The notes under the pieces were generated by a model that saw only the letters and a program-made list of their open reading frames with translations, did not search any database and was not told where the DNA came from. Made by a program: the position numbers and the translations under genes. A DNA stretch of 64,000 bases from assembly GCA_002295885.1 (NCBI GenBank), contig DBGM01000023.1, positions 8,558 to 72,557 on the forward strand, given 5' to 3'. Below, piece by piece: positions 45,161 through 53,091 of the stretch (position 1 is its first letter; every line of letters starts with the position of its first letter). The DNA comes from Phycisphaerales bacterium UBA854 (GTDB taxonomy: Bacteria > Planctomycetota > Phycisphaerae > Phycisphaerales > SM1A02).

Positions 45161-46435
45161 GTGCGAACGATCGCCATCGTCAATCAGAAGGGTGGATGCG
45201 GCAAGACCACGACCGCCATCAATCTCGCAGCTGTGCTGGCCAAGCAGGGGGTCCGAACCCTGCTGGTGGACATGGATCCCCAGTCCCACTGCGCGGCCGG
45301 GCTCGGAGTGCCGGAATCCAGGATCGAAACCGGCATCGCCGAAGCAATGCTCTCGGATCTGGATCTGGGGTTCGATCCCGGACCGATGCTGTGGGAGGTC
45401 ATGCACGGGCTGGATCTGCTGCCCAGCACGATGATGTTGGCCGGTCTGGAATCCCCCGACGGCGGGCTGTACGCCCTGCCGGACCGGGATCGTCGACTGG
45501 CCCGTGTCCTGCAGGGATGCTCGGTCCGGTACGACATCTGTCTCATCGACTGCTCACCATCCATCGGACTGCTCACGTACAACGCCCTGCGTGCCTCCAC
45601 CCAGGCGCTGATTCCGGTGGAGACCGGCTACTTCTCGCTGCGGGGAGCCCGGCGGCAGTGGGGCACCATCCAGTCGCTCATCGAGCGGATCGCCCGTCCG
45701 ATCCAATGCAACATGCTGCCGACCCTGTTCAATCCGGAGTCGCGGCTGGCCTCCAGAATTCTCGAAGCACTGCATCAGCACTTCCCGGATCATCTGCTGC
45801 CGATGATGATCCGCGAGCACGAGCCGCTGCGGGAAGCAGCGTCCTTCGGGCAGCCCATCACCGAGTTCGCTCCGGGCAGCGAAGCGGAACAGGACTACGT
45901 CGCGCTGGCCCGATGGATCATCGAACATCCGCCACAGGTGCAGCCGGAACTGCTTGACCGTCGTTCGGCCGCATCCGTTCCGCCTCCTCAGGTCCAGCCT
46001 TCGACCCGTGTCGGAGAACTTGCCTTGCGCATGCAGGCGGGCTTCGATGCATCGCCCGCACCATCGGTCCCGGCGGATTCGACAGCCGTGGATCCATCGG
46101 TCGGTCCGGTGACGTCGGACGCCGGGGCGGAGGCGGAGACGCCCGACTACGGCGTGGTGATCACCGATCAGGGAATCTGCTTTCGCCAGCCGGGTCTGCC
46201 CGAACAGAGCATGTCGATTTCGGCTGATTTCAACGGCTGGTCCGCTTCGGCGACTCCCATGCGGTTCGACAGGACGCGTGGCTGCTTCGAGGCGATCGTG
46301 CCGCTGCCTCCCGGGCAGTACCGGTACCAGGTGGTCATCGACGGCCGCAGTCGCATCGATCCCTACAACGAGGCCACGATCACGGGCGAGACCGGGTCGA
46401 GCACCAACTGCTTTACGCTGGCTCCCGCACCATGA
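45161..46435 (+). CDS. ParA-family ATPase fused to a CBM48/AMPK-type glycogen-binding domain
   Basis: 424 residues. The N-terminus has the deviant Walker A NQKGGCGKTTTAINLA, then LLVDMDPQSH and YDICLIDCSPS (Walker B), a ParA/Soj-type ATPase to about residue 265. A Pro/Ser linker follows. Residues about 325-424 form a CBM48-like domain: MSISADFNGWSASATPM, LPPGQYRYQVVIDG and NEATITGETGSSTN. This domain normally binds glycogen or starch. The GTG start has AGGAGGG seven bases upstream. No parB is adjacent; the next gene overlaps by 4 bases. It may position glycogen or a polysaccharide-linked cargo (inference). Confidence 0.85.
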   Translation: MRTIAIVNQKGGCGKTTTAINLAAVLAKQGVRTLLVDMDPQSHCAAGLGVPESRIETGIAEAMLSDLDLGFDPGPMLWEVMHGLDLLPSTMMLAGLESPDGGLYALPDRDRRLARVLQGCSVRYDICLIDCSPSIGLLTYNALRASTQALIPVETGYFSLRGARRQWGTIQSLIERIARPIQCNMLPTLFNPESRLASRILEALHQHFPDHLLPMMIREHEPLREAASFGQPITEFAPGSEAEQDYVALARWIIEHPPQVQPELLDRRSAASVPPPQVQPSTRVGELALRMQAGFDASPAPSVPADSTAVDPSVGPVTSDAGAEAETPDYGVVITDQGICFRQPGLPEQSMSISADFNGWSASATPMRFDRTRGCFEAIVPLPPGQYRYQVVIDGRSRIDPYNEATITGETGSSTNCFTLAPAP

Positions 46436-47676
46436 CCTCGCAACCGGATCCCTTCGCAACTCTGACGGACCTGTTCACGACGCCGGTGGCGGGGGCGGAG
46501 GTTCTCGATGCTCCAAAGGCGATCGAAGTCGAGCCGCGCATCGAATGTCTACTGCCCGGGCATCTGCCGGTACGGGCCGCGGTCTGGTTCGGTCCCTGCG
46601 CCTGGGGACTCAACGCCGATGCCGGGGGCGTCGGACTGCTCCGCATGGAGGATGACTCGATCGGACTGCAGTGCATGGCCGACACCGTCCTTCCCCGGCC
46701 CGATCAGGAACATTCCCTCGGAGCCGCGATCGAACTGATGGCGGCCCGCTGTCGTCGCTGGGCGGTGGTGCCGGCCGCGGGCTGGGATGTGGTGCATCTC
46801 GCCACGGCTGGATTCGATCGCATCACGATACTGAGCGGTACCGATCAGGCGGCGGTGGTCGCGGCGTATCAACTATGCAAGTCGTTCTCCGCCCTGCCGG
46901 ATGCAGTGCAGCTGGACCTCGGGATCTGTTTCGCGGGTTCTCCTCCTTCGGTGGCCGCGGAAACCGGTTCCCGTCTGGCCGAGACGGTACGCGACCAGCT
47001 CGGCTTCGAGATCACGATTCGCGAGAGTCTTCATCGCATCGATGCCTCGGCCGATCAGCTGCAGGCCGGCCGCTTTCCGCATCATCCCCACGGGATCGAT
47101 GGAATCGTGGCGGATCTGCACCGGGGACTTGCCGCCTCGGCGGTCGATGCATCGGGCCGCGAGGACGGCCCGGCGGTGGTGGGTGCGTCATCAGTCGAGT
47201 CGGGCGTGCCCGAACCCGTGATCGAGGTGCCTCCGCCACCTCTGGTGGTGGCCGACGAACTGCTTGAACCGCTGGAACTGGATCCGCCGTCCGAGAAGCA
47301 CGTCGATCCCCCGGCCACCGAGCCGGAGGGGCTGGTCCGCCATGTAGCGGATCTCGTCGCCCTGCCGGTCGGTTGCCCCGCCTGTCCGGAAGTCGAACTC
47401 GCCGTGGATGACGAAGGACGGGTTCATTGTCTCGGTCGGTCGTCCGATTTGCGACAGCTCCAGGTCGCGGCCCGTTGGGCCACGGATCATCGCGAACTCC
47501 TCTCGCTGGCCTGCCCGGGGCTCGTGTCGGCGACGGTCCAGGAGCCGTGCTGTCATCTCTTCACTTCGCATCCTCCGGAGTTGGCCGACCTGCACGGCAG
47601 TGATGTGCGGTTGCACCTGCTGGCCCGGATCGAAGTCGGCACCGAGTCGACCTGGTATTCCTGCCCGCTTTCCTGA
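46432..47676 (+). CDS. ParA partner protein with a degenerate MinD/FlhG-like lobe
   Basis: 414 residues, not recognised as a whole. The part around residues 120-195 (DRITILSGTDQAAVVAAYQLCKSF, then AGSPPSVAAETGSRLAETVRDQLGF) resembles the C-terminal half of MinD/FlhG ATPases, but no Walker A is present. An acidic Pro-rich linker (about 245-300) joins it to a C-terminal domain with paired cysteines (GCPACPEVEL, QEPCCHLF). ATGA overlap with the ParA gene makes it its likely partner or adaptor. Confidence 0.65.
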   Translation: MTSQPDPFATLTDLFTTPVAGAEVLDAPKAIEVEPRIECLLPGHLPVRAAVWFGPCAWGLNADAGGVGLLRMEDDSIGLQCMADTVLPRPDQEHSLGAAIELMAARCRRWAVVPAAGWDVVHLATAGFDRITILSGTDQAAVVAAYQLCKSFSALPDAVQLDLGICFAGSPPSVAAETGSRLAETVRDQLGFEITIRESLHRIDASADQLQAGRFPHHPHGIDGIVADLHRGLAASAVDASGREDGPAVVGASSVESGVPEPVIEVPPPPLVVADELLEPLELDPPSEKHVDPPATEPEGLVRHVADLVALPVGCPACPEVELAVDDEGRVHCLGRSSDLRQLQVAARWATDHRELLSLACPGLVSATVQEPCCHLFTSHPPELADLHGSDVRLHLLARIEVGTESTWYSCPLS

Positions 47677-47748
47677 TCGTCCCGCACTCCGGTCGGCTGG
47701 TTCCGCTCAGCGTTGCCGTACCGGTCGCGAGCGGGTAGCCTTGACGAG

Positions 47749-48228
47749 ATGGCCCGAGTGAAATCACAGCCCGACGCCGCCGCCGTCCGTTCCGGATGGC
47801 TGGACCTGCTGTTCGCGCCGCGTGCCGTGGCCCTCTTCGTGGTGCTGGGGTGCGGTGCGGTGCTGGGCGTGGCCACCACGCTGCAACCGGCTTCCGGAGG
47901 GATCGGCACCCACACCCAACTGGGACTGCCGCCCTGCGGCTGGATCGTCCATCTGGACATTCCGTGTCCGACCTGCGGCTTCACGACCGCCTTTGCCAAC
48001 GTGGTGCACGGGGACTTCGTCTCGGCCTTCGCCGGTCAGCCGTTCGGGGCGTTCCTGGCCTGTGCCACGGCGGTGTTTTTCGTGGGTGGGCTGGTGGTGC
48101 TGGTCACCGGAGCCCCTCTGGGGGGGGTTCTGTGCCGTTTCTGGACGATGAAGGTCACCTGGGTGGTTCTGGCCATGTTGATTCTGAGCTGGGGCTATAC
48201 CATGCTTCGTTTCCGAGGCCACATCTGA
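47749..48228 (+). CDS. DUF2752 membrane protein
   Basis: 159 residues with three hydrophobic helices. The DUF2752 signature is present: CGWIVHLDIPCPTCGFTTAFANVVHGDFVSAFAGQPFGAF, with conserved PCPTCG and a His-Gly-Asp. Function unknown in all bacteria I know. TAGCCT ends 7 bases before the ATG and there is no Shine-Dalgarno, so the transcript is probably leaderless. It is followed by two lipoprotein-like genes with 1- and 4-base overlaps. Confidence 0.85.
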   Translation: MARVKSQPDAAAVRSGWLDLLFAPRAVALFVVLGCGAVLGVATTLQPASGGIGTHTQLGLPPCGWIVHLDIPCPTCGFTTAFANVVHGDFVSAFAGQPFGAFLACATAVFFVGGLVVLVTGAPLGGVLCRFWTMKVTWVVLAMLILSWGYTMLRFRGHI

Positions 48229-48908
48229 TGCGACGACTTCTGCTGCTATTCCTGTTCGTGCTTCCGCTGCTGGGCGGCTGGGGCTGTGGTGCCTTCTACC
48301 TTGCCGGTGGAATGGCCCAGAGCTTCGAGTACCAGAAGCTGGTCGAGGTGCTTCCCCGCTACGAGGGTCTCGAGCACAAGACCGTAGCGGTGATCGTCGA
48401 TGCCGATCTCGGCACGCTGCATCAGTACCAGCTCCTGCCGGAAGTGATCAGTTCCGGGGTGGGTGGGCTCATCGCCCGTGAGGTGTCCGGAGCTCGGGTG
48501 CTGACCTCCGGAGCGGTCCGTGAATGGCAGTTCACCACTCCGCGCTGGAACGCACTGCCCTACAGCGACATGCTCAAGGCCCTGCAGGTGCAGCGGATCA
48601 TCCTGATTGACATCCACACCTTCCGCTTGAATCCTCCCGGCAACCGGTGGATCTGGGATGGGGAGTGTGCGGCGACCATCGGTGTCATCGAGGACGACGG
48701 GCACAACCCGGACGAGTTCGCCGATGCCTACCACATCACCGCGAGGTTTCCGACCATCAAGCAGCTCGACCGCGACTCGGCCTCCTCGGAGGTCATCGAG
48801 ACCGGTCTGGTGACGGAGTTCATGAAGCAGACCGCCTGGTTGTTCTATCCGCATCTCGAGCCCAAGTACCCCGATCGCTACAAGCCCGAACTGGATCAAG
48901 CGCAATGA
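48228..48908 (+). CDS. putative exported lipoprotein, 226 aa
   Basis: A signal peptide with LLGGWGCGAF near residue 20 could be a lipoprotein site, although the -3 to -1 residues (GWG) are atypical. The mature part has TVAVIVDADLGTLHQYQLLPEVISSGVGGLIAREVSG and QRIILIDIHTFRL, an alternating pattern seen in envelope proteins that resemble TolB-N or CsgG-like folds. Function unknown. Overlaps its neighbours by 1 and 4 bases. Confidence 0.7.
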   Translation: MRRLLLLFLFVLPLLGGWGCGAFYLAGGMAQSFEYQKLVEVLPRYEGLEHKTVAVIVDADLGTLHQYQLLPEVISSGVGGLIAREVSGARVLTSGAVREWQFTTPRWNALPYSDMLKALQVQRIILIDIHTFRLNPPGNRWIWDGECAATIGVIEDDGHNPDEFADAYHITARFPTIKQLDRDSASSEVIETGLVTEFMKQTAWLFYPHLEPKYPDRYKPELDQAQ

Positions 48909-49591
48909 GCATCCGAATCGTATCGCTGCTGGGCGCGTGGGTATTCGCCGCCGTGCTGCTGCTCGAACTGGGTGGATGCAACATCGTGTCCGCCGTCAGC
49001 TTCGTGGCCCAGCCCGAACCGGAGATCGAGGCCAAGTACCAGTTGCAGGATGTACCCACGGTCGTGTTTCTCGATGACCGTCGGAACCGAATCAGCCCCA
49101 CCCGTCTGCGTCGCGTCATCGCCGAGGAGGCGACCACCGTCCTCATGGAGGAGGGGGTCGTGTCAAGGGAGAACATGATCCCCGCGCGGGACGCCATTCG
49201 CGTCTCGAGTCGCCACGATCGGGCCGGGAAGCTGCTGTCCGTGCACGCGATCGGGGAGGCCGTCGGGGCGACGCAGATCATCTTCGTCAGTGTCGACGAG
49301 TTCGCCCTGACCCGTGACGGTCAGACGCCGGAGCCGAAGGCGATCTGCCGGGTCCGGGTCATCGACGTCAAGAACGAGGAGCGGCTGTTTCCGGATCCCT
49401 CCTCCGCGGACAGCTACGGCTACTACCAGCTCGTCGTGGATCTGCCGAACGTGGATCCGCACGGTTTCCACACCATTTCGACCCGCAATGATCTGAACGA
49501 TCGGCTGGCCGTCACGACGGGTGACGAGATCGCCAAGCTGTTCTTCACCTACACGGTGTCCGAACTCGGCGGTCGCATCGAGCCACGGTGA
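48905..49591 (+). CDS. putative lipoprotein, 228 aa
   Basis: Signal peptide with lipobox LELGGC (Cys about residue 25). The mature part, PTVVFLDDRRNRISPTRLRRVIAEEATTVLMEEG and GATQIIFVSVDEFAL, is similar in plan to the preceding lipoprotein, so the two may be distant paralogues acting together. Not assigned to a family. Followed by the glycosyltransferase-like gene with a GTGA overlap. Confidence 0.7.
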   Translation: MSIRIVSLLGAWVFAAVLLLELGGCNIVSAVSFVAQPEPEIEAKYQLQDVPTVVFLDDRRNRISPTRLRRVIAEEATTVLMEEGVVSRENMIPARDAIRVSSRHDRAGKLLSVHAIGEAVGATQIIFVSVDEFALTRDGQTPEPKAICRVRVIDVKNEERLFPDPSSADSYGYYQLVVDLPNVDPHGFHTISTRNDLNDRLAVTTGDEIAKLFFTYTVSELGGRIEPR

Positions 49592-50652
49592 CCCCCGTGC
49601 GTGTACTCCACCTTGTGGACATCCAGCCCGGAACCGATGGCCGGTGCCTGCATCGGCTGGTCCATCGGACCATCGATGGATTGCAGGCCCGGGGTGAACA
49701 TGTCCTGCTCGAGGTCGGCGGGGGTGCGAGGCGGCAGCCGTGCCTGCCTCCCACGTCGGGCCGTCTGAACCAGACGCGTCTGGTGAGCGGCTTGTCGGGT
49801 CAGCCCTTGTGGCGCGTGCTCGAAGCGTGGGCGGATGCCGGACATCCCATCGATCTGATCCACTGCTGGGGAGACGCGTCGCTGCGTCTCCGTGCGGCCT
49901 GCGGGGGTGGGCCTCCCACCCTCTGCACTCTGGATTCGATGGAGATCGACGCGTCGCTGCCGGTCGACCTGATCGAGTTGTCGCATCTCGTACCGCTCGA
50001 GCTGCAGGTGGGAAGCAGCGGCATGGCCGATGCCCTGCGTGCGTACGGTCTCGAGGTAGGAGTGGCGCCGTTCGGTTTCGACATCGAACGGTCGGAGATG
50101 GATCCCGACCGACGCCGGGCCTGGGGGGCTGGTGACGAAACACTGGTGTTCGGAATGATCGGCGATCGACTTCCTCGGGCCTCGCTGAGATCGCTCATCG
50201 GTGTCCCCGTCCGGTTGGCGGTGGCGGGGGGCGACGTTCGGGTCGTCGCACCGGAGTGGACGGGCGGCTTCGAGGACGGGCTTCGATGGCTGGACGACAT
50301 GGATCGTGGGCAGCTGCTGGTGAGGGAGGATGTCACGCAGGGCGGAATCTCGTCCATCGGCTGCGCCTTGGCCCAGGGGACCACCGATCGGTGCGGTGAG
50401 ATCGTCGGACTGATTCCGATCCTCGAGGCGCTGGCCGCCTCCCGGCCGGTCCTGCTCGGACGCGGTCATCCCGCCGCCGCGGAGCTGGCTGCCACCGGTG
50501 CGGTGTTTGCCGGTGTGGACGACGCCGAGAGCGATGCGGCCCGTTGGCTGCGTGAAGGGAGTGCCCGCCGCGTGGATGCGGGCGGGCTACTGGTCGACAT
50601 GACGACCTGGTGCGAAGGGCTGCTCGAACGCTACGCCTTGCTGGCCGAGTGA
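49588..50652 (+). CDS. glycosyltransferase-like protein (GT-B fold)
   Basis: 354 residues. The N-terminus VRVLHLVDIQPGTDGRCLHRLVHRTIDGLQARG looks like a GT4 donor-side Rossmann domain start, and the C-terminal PILEALAASRPVLLGRGHPAAAELAATGAVFAG resembles the GT-B acceptor end. The classical E(x)7E motif of GT4 is not clear, so activity is uncertain. A second in-frame GTG lies at 49597. It is the last gene of the DUF2752-lipoprotein run. Confidence 0.6.
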   Translation: MTPVRVLHLVDIQPGTDGRCLHRLVHRTIDGLQARGEHVLLEVGGGARRQPCLPPTSGRLNQTRLVSGLSGQPLWRVLEAWADAGHPIDLIHCWGDASLRLRAACGGGPPTLCTLDSMEIDASLPVDLIELSHLVPLELQVGSSGMADALRAYGLEVGVAPFGFDIERSEMDPDRRRAWGAGDETLVFGMIGDRLPRASLRSLIGVPVRLAVAGGDVRVVAPEWTGGFEDGLRWLDDMDRGQLLVREDVTQGGISSIGCALAQGTTDRCGEIVGLIPILEALAASRPVLLGRGHPAAAELAATGAVFAGVDDAESDAARWLREGSARRVDAGGLLVDMTTWCEGLLERYALLAE

Positions 50653-51737
50653 TCGGGTTCCAGCAGGCCCAGGCCACGGGCGGCATCGGCGTAGATCATC
50701 CGCAGCAGCTCACCGGACAGATGATGGCCGTGCAGCGTCGGTGAATCCAGCGGGCCGTGAGCCTCGGGATCGACCATTTCCAGATCGGGGTCCGCAATGG
50801 GCGAGGGACCGTCGTAGTCCGATTCGAACAGGGTTCGCAGGGCCCAGTAGCGGCTGGCGTAGAGGTCGTAGGCCTCCTTCAGCGAGGATGCCTTGGCGGT
50901 CATCTCGTTTCCGTCGGGAGCCGCCACGAGGTGGTCGTCGGAGGTGAGGATGTCCGATCCGAACAGGATCCTTCCCGACCACCGCGTGAGGAAGCTGGCA
51001 AAGCGCACGCTGTCGTGTCGACTCAGCTCCCGCACCATCCACTTGGTGGCCGAGGTGTCGAGATGGAGATTCGGATGTCGCTCGAGCAGTCCGTCCAGTA
51101 CGTCGAGGTCCTCGGGCCATCCGCCGAAGTGGGCGGCGATCCAGGGGACCGGGTAAAGGTCGAGCAGCTCCTCAAGGGCGTCGTATTGGGCGGCCTTGGT
51201 TCCGAAACGGTCCGCGTCCTTGTAGCGGGTGGCGAACCAGGTGTCGGGGTCGGCGATGTGCACCATGAACATCATGTCGAGCGACGCGGCGAGATCCATC
51301 GCGTCGCGGCGAACCGGACTGTCCAGTCGCAGCAGCCCGGGATCACCGACCTCCTCGCCGTATTCGACGCCCCGGGGAGCACACCAGAATTTGACGATCT
51401 TCGATCCCAGGGCACGGAAGGTCCGGATCCGGTCCATGAAATCGGTTCCGTGGGCAACCCGCCGGTCCGGATTCGAGAAGGACGGGATGGCGATGAACTG
51501 CACCATGTCGCCCATCGCCGCGGATACGGCATCGACCTGTTCCAACTGGGTCATCGAGATGCAGTGCCGGACACCCCAGGACGTGGCCACGTCCCGGTAC
51601 AGCTCGGCCGCCCTGGTTCCGCCGATGTGGAGATGCGCGTCGACGATCGGAGTTGGAGGCGGTCCCATGTCGACGGCCGCCTGGCGGTAGTCGATGCCGA
51701 GGAGATTGGCGGGGTGTGGGGCGTGCTCGCTGTTCAT
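50631..51737 (-). CDS. amidohydrolase family 2 (TIM-barrel metal hydrolase)
   Basis: 368 residues. Metal-binding pattern: VDAHLHIGG at the N-terminus, IAAHFGGWPED in the middle and ILFGSDILTSDDH near the C-terminus, as in the amidohydrolase-2/decarboxylase family. The substrate is unknown. The 3' end overlaps the convergent glycosyltransferase-like gene by 22 bases. TATCAT ends 7 bases before the ATG, so the mRNA is likely leaderless. Confidence 0.8.
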   Translation of the reverse strand: MNSEHAPHPANLLGIDYRQAAVDMGPPPTPIVDAHLHIGGTRAAELYRDVATSWGVRHCISMTQLEQVDAVSAAMGDMVQFIAIPSFSNPDRRVAHGTDFMDRIRTFRALGSKIVKFWCAPRGVEYGEEVGDPGLLRLDSPVRRDAMDLAASLDMMFMVHIADPDTWFATRYKDADRFGTKAAQYDALEELLDLYPVPWIAAHFGGWPEDLDVLDGLLERHPNLHLDTSATKWMVRELSRHDSVRFASFLTRWSGRILFGSDILTSDDHLVAAPDGNEMTAKASSLKEAYDLYASRYWALRTLFESDYDGPSPIADPDLEMVDPEAHGPLDSPTLHGHHLSGELLRMIYADAARGLGLLEPDHSASKA

Positions 51738-51777
51738 CCGAACGATGATAGGGCGAGGTCGACCTCGGGTCGATGAT

Positions 51778-52293
51778 TCAGTGCACTGACATCTTCTTGC
51801 CGGTGGAAACATCGTCCTGCGGCTCCAGCACCTTGTACTTCAGCGGCTTGTCCGGGTCCTTGACGGTCCCCAGGGCCTTGACCAGACCGAGGTAGATGCG
51901 GCAGTCGGCCTCCGGAGCCAGATGTCCCACCAGTTCGCAATCCATGAAGTACTCGCAGCGATGGAGAATCGGGGCCCCCGTGACCAGCTGTGAGGTCGGA
52001 ATGGCGACGAAGGGGTCGTCGCCCCGCTGGGGAGGGGGATTGAATCGTCGCTTCACCAGTCGATCGTCACCGAGCAGTCGGCAGAGTCCGAAGCACCGGC
52101 TATCACGCAGCAGGGGTTCGATCGGGGTGCCACGGGGAATGGAGATCATCAGCAGCAGCGGTTCTTCACTGCACACCTGCACCCGTGAGGTCATGACGCC
52201 GGTTCTGGTGTCTTCGTGTGCAGCGGTGACCAGAAATCCACCGCTGGGTATGCGACTGATGACGTTCGCGATCACGTTGCGACTGACCATCAT
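51778..52293 (-). CDS. flavin reductase-like FMN-binding protein
   Basis: 171 residues. The family pattern NVISRIPSGGFLVTAAHEDTRTGVMTSRVQVCSEEPLLLMISIPRGTPIEPLLRDS matches the split-barrel flavin reductase domain, with later AIPTSQLVTGAPIL and CEYFMDCEL. It could reduce FMN for a partner or act as a flavoprotein itself. Two consecutive ATGs (52293, 52290) follow GGGGA. The second has better spacing. It ends 41 bases upstream of the amidohydrolase start on the same strand. Confidence 0.82.
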   Translation of the reverse strand: MMVSRNVIANVISRIPSGGFLVTAAHEDTRTGVMTSRVQVCSEEPLLLMISIPRGTPIEPLLRDSRCFGLCRLLGDDRLVKRRFNPPPQRGDDPFVAIPTSQLVTGAPILHRCEYFMDCELVGHLAPEADCRIYLGLVKALGTVKDPDKPLKYKVLEPQDDVSTGKKMSVH

Positions 52294-52545
52294 GATTCCC
52301 CGAAATCAGATCGTTCTAAACGTGCTCCCCCCCAGAAGGAGCCCACTCAAGTCTGGCCCCAAAACCGATCTGCTGCCGGTGTGATTACGGCTTTCGGCCG
52401 AAAGCGCCTTGGAGGGGGGGGCTCTGAAGGGGGCAAAAAAAGACTTCCGTTCGATAAGTCCATTTACATCAAGGAGATGGGCCGAATTTTCGGACCATCT
52501 GAACAACGCATTGTGGGAATCGAGGCAGGTTCTTGAGGAAAAGTG
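52294..52545. other. non-coding region between the flavin reductase gene and mraZ
   Basis: Contains a GCTTTC-GGCC-GAAAGC inverted repeat (52390-52405), a G-rich run and an A7 tract (52435-52441). It is less GC-rich towards the mraZ side. No gene is seen. Confidence 0.5.
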
Positions 52546-52574
52546 TTGAAATGTGGGGCGAAGTGGGCTAATTT
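52546..52574 (+). promoter_or_regulatory. mraZ promoter
   Basis: TTGAAA (52546-52551) and TAATTT (52569-52574) with a 17-base spacer, a good sigma70-type promoter placed 28 bases before the mraZ GTG. Confidence 0.7.
52554..52568 (+). promoter_or_regulatory. MraZ operator (TGGGN repeats)
   Basis: TGGGG and TGGGC are direct repeats separated by exactly 5 bases (CGAAG). MraZ is known to bind TGGGN repeats with 5-base spacers. They lie between the -35 and -10 boxes, so bound MraZ would block its own promoter. A third, degenerate copy (TGTTG, 52544-52548) has the same spacing. Confidence 0.7.
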
Positions 52575-52602
52575 CCCAAACTGAAACACAGAGGACCTAT
52601 GA

Positions 52603-53073
52603 GTGCTGTTTACAGGGGAATACGAACACTCGATCGACGCCAAGCAGCGTCTGGCCATTCCTTCGGATCTTCGCGGTCGATTGGACCCCGAGATCCATGG
52701 ATCGGCTTTCTACGTCGCTCCCGGCCAGCAGGGGTCACTGTGGATCTGGCCAGAGAAGACCTTCGAGCAGATGGCGGCCGCGACCGAGCAGTCGCTGGTG
52801 CCCAACGAGGACCTGCTCGAGTACGAGCAGCTGCTCTATTCCCAGGCCGCCCGGGTGGATCTGGACAAGACCGGCCGCATTCGTATTCCGGACCGCATGC
52901 TTCGCATGGCGGGGCTGGAGAACATGGTGGTCGTGCTGGGCGTCAAGGACCATCTCGAGGTCCACGACCCGGCCGCTTGGGCCACGATCCGGGAAGCACG
53001 GTTCGCCGCGCAGGCGGAGATCATGCTCCGGGCCCGGCGGGCCATCCAGCGGGGCGGGGGGGAACAGCAGTGA
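52603..53073 (+). CDS. mraZ: transcriptional regulator MraZ
   Basis: 156 residues with two SpoVT/AbrB-like MraZ domains: LFTGEYEHSIDAKQRLAIPSDLRGRL at the start and ARVDLDKTGRIRIPDRMLRMAGL in the second half. MraZ forms ring oligomers and represses the division and cell wall cluster. Here it is not followed by rsmH or ftsL but by a hairpin-rich non-coding stretch. The GTG at 52603 is chosen because GAGGA is 8 bases upstream and because it begins the conserved FTGEY; an ATG at 52599 is in another frame. Confidence 0.93.
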   Translation: MLFTGEYEHSIDAKQRLAIPSDLRGRLDPEIHGSAFYVAPGQQGSLWIWPEKTFEQMAAATEQSLVPNEDLLEYEQLLYSQAARVDLDKTGRIRIPDRMLRMAGLENMVVVLGVKDHLEVHDPAAWATIREARFAAQAEIMLRARRAIQRGGGEQQ

Positions 53074-53091
53074 GGAGTTCGCGACTCGAAT

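Noticed and set aside
52435..52461. Minus-strand stem (GACTT/AAGTC) followed by seven T
   Set aside because: The stem has only 5 bp and a 9-base loop, and no minus-strand gene lies just upstream of it. It may be chance in the A-rich mraZ upstream region.
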